Origin: Alloascoidea africana
Lineage: Eukaryota; Ascomycota; Alloascoideomycetes; Alloascoideales; Alloascoideaceae
DNA: 64,000 bases
Assembly (NCBI GenBank): GCA_030581615.1
Contig: JAKTTT010000069.1
Location: forward strand, 1 to 64,000
Direction: 5' to 3'
Shown here: piece by piece, positions 61,009-64,000 of the stretch
Position numbering within the stretch: the first letter of the stretch is position 1
Layout: every line of letters starts with the position of its first letter
The notes under the pieces: model-generated
What the model saw: the letters and a program-made list of their open reading frames with translations, nothing else
The model's database searches: none
What the model was told of the DNA's origin: nothing
Program-made: the position numbers and the translations under genes

Positions 61009-61012
61009 TGTG

Positions 61013-61093
61013 GAGAGATGAGATCAAGATGAGATCAAGATGATAAGAGATGAAGATGAAGATGAGGATGAAGACGAAGATGAAGATGAAGGA
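61013..61093. repeat. GATGAA/GATGAGATCA repeats in the CRH copy-3 leader
   Basis: GAGATGAGATCAA is repeated, then GATGAA-type units run to about 61092, between the TATA box and the ATG, so they are probably in the 5' UTR. Confidence 0.75.
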
Positions 61094-61107
61094 GGGCAGG
61101 CCCCGTG

Positions 61108-61115
61108 TTTATATA
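61108..61115 (-). promoter_or_regulatory. TATA box of CRH copy 3
   Basis: TATATAAA on the minus strand, about 100 bp upstream of the ATG at 61008. Confidence 0.5.
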
Positions 61116-61750
61116 GAGCAAGGGGACCAGCCCCCAGACATCTCATCTAAAAATAAGCGGACCAAGCCGTGCGGGCCGATCGAGGAACTAAGCTGATGTC
61201 CACGGTGAACCCCGTGGAGGTGGGTTTTGCAGTTGCTGGTGCCCATGCTGATGCTGACGGTGCCGACGGGGGCAGGGGTCCCACACTCACTCCCACACAG
61301 GGGCATTTCAGAATGCTATCCGAGTCCCGTCTGGTCCGTATCAGCGCTGGATCTGGAGGACATCTGGATGGCACCGGCGCTTGATCTGGACAGCATCGAG
61401 TTTCATCGAACCGTTTCGCTCGAGCCGGGCTCAATTGGGGTTGCTGGAAATCCGGGGGGGCAGGCACCACCAGCCAGATGCCCTCCGGCAAGTGGCCCAG
61501 CGGCCCATCGGCCAGCCCAGTCAGGCCATCGGGTTTCAGCACTGACGCCCACTGGAAACAGCCCGGGGCACTATTTCGGGAACATGTTTGCCTATTTTTA
61601 CGTTCTTTGTTCCATATTCGTCACTCAATTTGACTACGGCGTGTGTGCAAACAGAACAGGACAAGACAAGATAAAAGCTACTATAACTAGACAGGGACAC
61701 AAAAGTAAACTCCTTTGCCCTCGGCTATTTCCAGACTCGGCACTCGAGAA

Positions 61751-63781
61751 TCACAGCCGGGGGAACTGGTATCCATCGCCATTCCCGTTGGAAGCTTTCT
61801 GATCCCCGCGGCTCTGTTCGTGATCGTGGTGGGCCTTCCACACGACCTCGCGGTGCACCGGCTTGAGCTGCCAGCACTTGCGGATGCTGGGGTTCAAACA
61901 CACCTGGGCCTGTGAACTGACTCCAAGAGCAGTGTCCACGATCCCGTACACCGGAATGCTCAGGTACATGTCCTGGGGCGGGCCCTCGAGAACCACGGTT
62001 CCAGCGAGCACGCCGCCCAGCTCCAAATTGCTGTTGAACAGGCCCGATCCTGCGTAGCTCGTGCCCACGCCGCCCGAACAGATCGCCATGATGGGCACCA
62101 CCACCGTGCTGGCATCGACTCCAACGGCAGGGTCTCGTGCAAACAGCGGGAGCGACACGGTGGTTGATACCACTCGCCGTGACACAGACGGCCCCAAATG
62201 CTCTTTTTCGACCAGCTCTGCCAGTCGCGGGAACACGGGCGGGCCCTGGGACTCTCCCAGGACCTTGAGCTCGAGCCCCACACAGGTCACCTTCTCGCCC
62301 TTGCGCAGGGGTCTCGTCGCCAGTCTCGCGGGCGTGTTGGCCCAGCTCGGACACTCCGTCTCCAGTTCCACAAGCACAAAGTCAAATTCGGCCATGGGTG
62401 CTCTCAGCGATCTTGCCCTTGAGCAGGTCTTGTTGCCGAACCACACTCGCACTGCACTGGGGTCTCGTCCTTCGACCACACGCCGGTTCACAAGAACCGT
62501 ATGGGGTGACAATAGGATCCCGGGTGTCCAGTATACATTTTTCGTGGCCGCTGACTCGATCGTGACAGTCACCATCGAGTCCACCGGGTTGTAGCATCTA
62601 CTAGTCTTGGCAGAGGCTATGGCTGTAGCAGGATTCATGGCAATGACCGTACCTTTTGTATTTTGTTTCACCATTTGTTGGCGAGCAATAGACGACGGAG
62701 GTTTGTTTGTATTTGTCAGTTTCCGGATCGTTTGAAGAGGATTTATCGTACTGTTCTGGGGCAAAAACATTGCCTTAAGAATCGTCATTATCATATCCCA
62801 AGTCACGATCAATAACAAATCTCCTTGACCATTTGTTTTTTTGAAACATCCTGCCACGAGTCCAATAGTCAAAAGCTCATCCTCATCCTCATTTTCAGCT
62901 CCAGTAGTATTCAACATTTCAATTTCATCATCATTTTCTCCATATTCGAATCGTTCCGAGTTATCTAGAAATGCAACCCCACCTTCCATATTTTCCAAAT
63001 ACTTGACATCACTTAAAACTGCATCCAACATGTGGTGTTCCGTTGTGGATTTAACCAAATAACTAATATTCCCGGCCGAATGATAATCATTAAACAAAAC
63101 AGGATGTGTTACAGAAAATGGACAACTTTTAACCAAGATTTGTTGATATGATTTGATTGAGAAATTCTGCATCGATGCAATTGTAAAAGGTTTTATGTAT
63201 TTGAGTGATTCTGGAATTGCACTTGCAAGTTGTTCTTGAGGTTTGATAATCACAAGATATAATTTCACCACCTGTTGTTGAATACGATCATCCAGATTCT
63301 TCTTTTTGATTCTTTGATTGTTTCGATCTCTATAATTCTCATCATTCGGCAAAAATCGAAATCCAGAATTCACAAATTTGTTTATAAGTTTATCCAAATT
63401 ATGACTCGCATAAGGAGAAGGTGAATTCCCTGGTGGTAATCCCCCAGATTTTTTGGATTTTTTTGTTGCAAGTAAATCGATAGAGTATTTGATAGTACTG
63501 GGGATCCAAGTAACTTGTTCATCTGCAATCGAAGTCTCCGTGGTTATCAAAACATTATCATTAATGTTAAAGTTGAATGGAGATATCGTGATCACAAGGT
63601 CGTTGTTAACCCCAGCAGCAGTTCCAACATTTGGTGCTCTCTTTCCACTTCTTCTTCTGTTTCTTAACAAAGGATGGTTGTACTTGAGATAAACCCCCGT
63701 CGACGCATAGGGATGAGGATTAACGTCCAAATCCGGTGTGAAGTGGATGGCAGTGGGGATATATGACCAGAGGTTATCCAT
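61751..63781 (-). CDS. TYSND1/DEG15-like trypsin-fold protein, likely inactive protease
   Basis: 676 residues from MDNLWSYIPTAIHF (frame open to an ATG at 63982, less likely). The layout follows human peroxisomal processing protease TYSND1: an N-terminal degenerate protease-like half (SCPFSVTHPVLFNDYHSAGN, then AVLSDVKYLENMEGGVAF, then GLVAGCFKKTNGQGDLLLIV, matching TYSND1 GSPFGAF..., LLTDARCLPGTEGGGVF and ALVVAPLCWKAGEWVGF) and a C-terminal trypsin domain (YWTPGILLSPHTVLVNRRVV, AEFDFVLVELE, SYAGSGLFNSN, YLSIPVYGIVD). The catalytic His position is Arg (R434), Asp is kept (D467), and the Ser position reads Ala (A577). It ends in PRL, a possible non-canonical PTS1. The 5' half is AT-rich and the 3' half very GC-rich. 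Homology is by motif order, not a search; activity loss is inferred. Confidence 0.7.
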   Translation of the reverse strand: MDNLWSYIPTAIHFTPDLDVNPHPYASTGVYLKYNHPLLRNRRRSGKRAPNVGTAAGVNNDLVITISPFNFNINDNVLITTETSIADEQVTWIPSTIKYSIDLLATKKSKKSGGLPPGNSPSPYASHNLDKLINKFVNSGFRFLPNDENYRDRNNQRIKKKNLDDRIQQQVVKLYLVIIKPQEQLASAIPESLKYIKPFTIASMQNFSIKSYQQILVKSCPFSVTHPVLFNDYHSAGNISYLVKSTTEHHMLDAVLSDVKYLENMEGGVAFLDNSERFEYGENDDEIEMLNTTGAENEDEDELLTIGLVAGCFKKTNGQGDLLLIVTWDMIMTILKAMFLPQNSTINPLQTIRKLTNTNKPPSSIARQQMVKQNTKGTVIAMNPATAIASAKTSRCYNPVDSMVTVTIESAATKNVYWTPGILLSPHTVLVNRRVVEGRDPSAVRVWFGNKTCSRARSLRAPMAEFDFVLVELETECPSWANTPARLATRPLRKGEKVTCVGLELKVLGESQGPPVFPRLAELVEKEHLGPSVSRRVVSTTVSLPLFARDPAVGVDASTVVVPIMAICSGGVGTSYAGSGLFNSNLELGGVLAGTVVLEGPPQDMYLSIPVYGIVDTALGVSSQAQVCLNPSIRKCWQLKPVHREVVWKAHHDHEQSRGDQKASNGNGDGYQFPRL

Positions 63782-64000
63782 TTCCTTATACCTCTTCTCT
63801 CGAACTATCCTGTCTGTCTGTTTATCTTTGTAGTTGGACCGATGGAGACTTACAAGGTTTCTTTCCCCAGGGGTTGGATACACTGACTTGAGTTGAGTCC
63901 TAACTGTGCTGTGATGTGCTGTGTTGTGTTGTGCTGAGCTTGGTTGTGAATATCGTCGATGGCACGTCTCACTGAAAAACAAAGTTTCAAAGTTTAATCC
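63782..64000. other. Upstream of the TYSND1-like gene, to window edge
   Basis: 219 bp including TGTGCTGTG/TTGTGTTGTGC repeats (63905-63935). The frame of the TYSND1-like gene stays open here, so a longer N terminus or an upstream exon cannot be excluded. Confidence 0.4.

Larger units (their letters stand above)
61009..61750. other. CRH copy-3 promoter and GC-rich island
   Basis: This 742-bp stretch has a GATGAA repeat leader (61013-61093), a TATA box (61108-61115), then a GC-rich stretch (about 61150-61570) without a convincing ORF, including a 6-bp hairpin at 61200-61217. It ends AT-rich before the TYSND1-like stop. Open frames in both strands here (up to about 190 codons) look like chance in GC-rich DNA. 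Confidence 0.5.

Noticed and set aside
61227-61802. 191-codon plus-strand ORF and an opposing 131-codon ORF in the GC-rich island
   Set aside because: Open frames on both strands are expected in GC-rich DNA; composition is Pro/Arg-rich and not protein-like, and one overlaps the TYSND1-like stop.

Overview
The window is nuclear DNA from a budding yeast (Saccharomycotina). It holds 25 confident protein-coding genes whose best-recognised relatives are yeast proteins (Utp4, Erg6, Yap1, Rad14, Lro1, Cym1, Yvh1, Cox10, Sec63, Gua1, Cdc60, Pct1, Gdb1, Crh1). Spliceosomal introns are short (57-92 bp) and frequent: 11 genes carry at least one and ERG6 has three, far more than in Saccharomyces. Many introns have a CTAAC or ACTAAC branch site. 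CTG codons fall at conserved leucine positions (for example twice in GUA1), so the code looks standard and the CUG-Ser and CUG-Ala clades are unlikely. Genes that S. cerevisiae lacks (an IFRD homologue, a TYSND1/DEG15-type protein, a QVR-type bZIP) also suggest an earlier-branching lineage. I cannot name the species.

Layout. 0-6 kb: UTP4 (-) and ERG6 (+) share a divergent promoter, followed by the redox regulator YAP1 (+). 7-14 kb: a kinesin-14-like protein without a P-loop (Cik1/Vik1 type), a possible tiny convergent ORF, and a G1 cyclin with a long ATG-free leader. 15-23.4 kb: MATE transporter (-), RAD14 (-), LRO1 (+, with an easily missed N-terminal exon), a bZIP factor (+) and MED9 (+). 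24-35 kb: CYM1 (-), a 3.1-kb gene-free stretch, a Usv1/Rgm1-type zinc-finger gene (+) and a kelch-BTB gene (-). 35-46 kb: YVH1 (+), COX10 (-), SEC63 (+), GUA1 (+) and cytosolic leucyl-tRNA synthetase CDC60 (+). 47-64 kb: an all-minus run of PCT1, GDB1, an IFRD homologue, three tandem CRH-family cell-wall transglycosylases and a TYSND1-like protein that appears to have lost two of three catalytic residues.

The genes are mostly unrelated housekeeping and regulatory genes, as is normal for yeast. Loose themes are lipid metabolism (ERG6, LRO1, PCT1), ribosome biogenesis (UTP4, YVH1), mitochondria (CYM1, COX10) and the cell wall (CRH array). I found no mobile element, CRISPR array, rRNA or convincing tRNA gene.

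The observations most worth a second look are the TYSND1-like pseudoprotease, the P-loop-less kinesin-14, a tandemly duplicated 5' splice site in the kelch-BTB gene, a G-run/tandem-repeat tract downstream of LRO1, sharp GC steps inside single genes, and repeated hexanucleotide expansions that encode dipeptide repeats.
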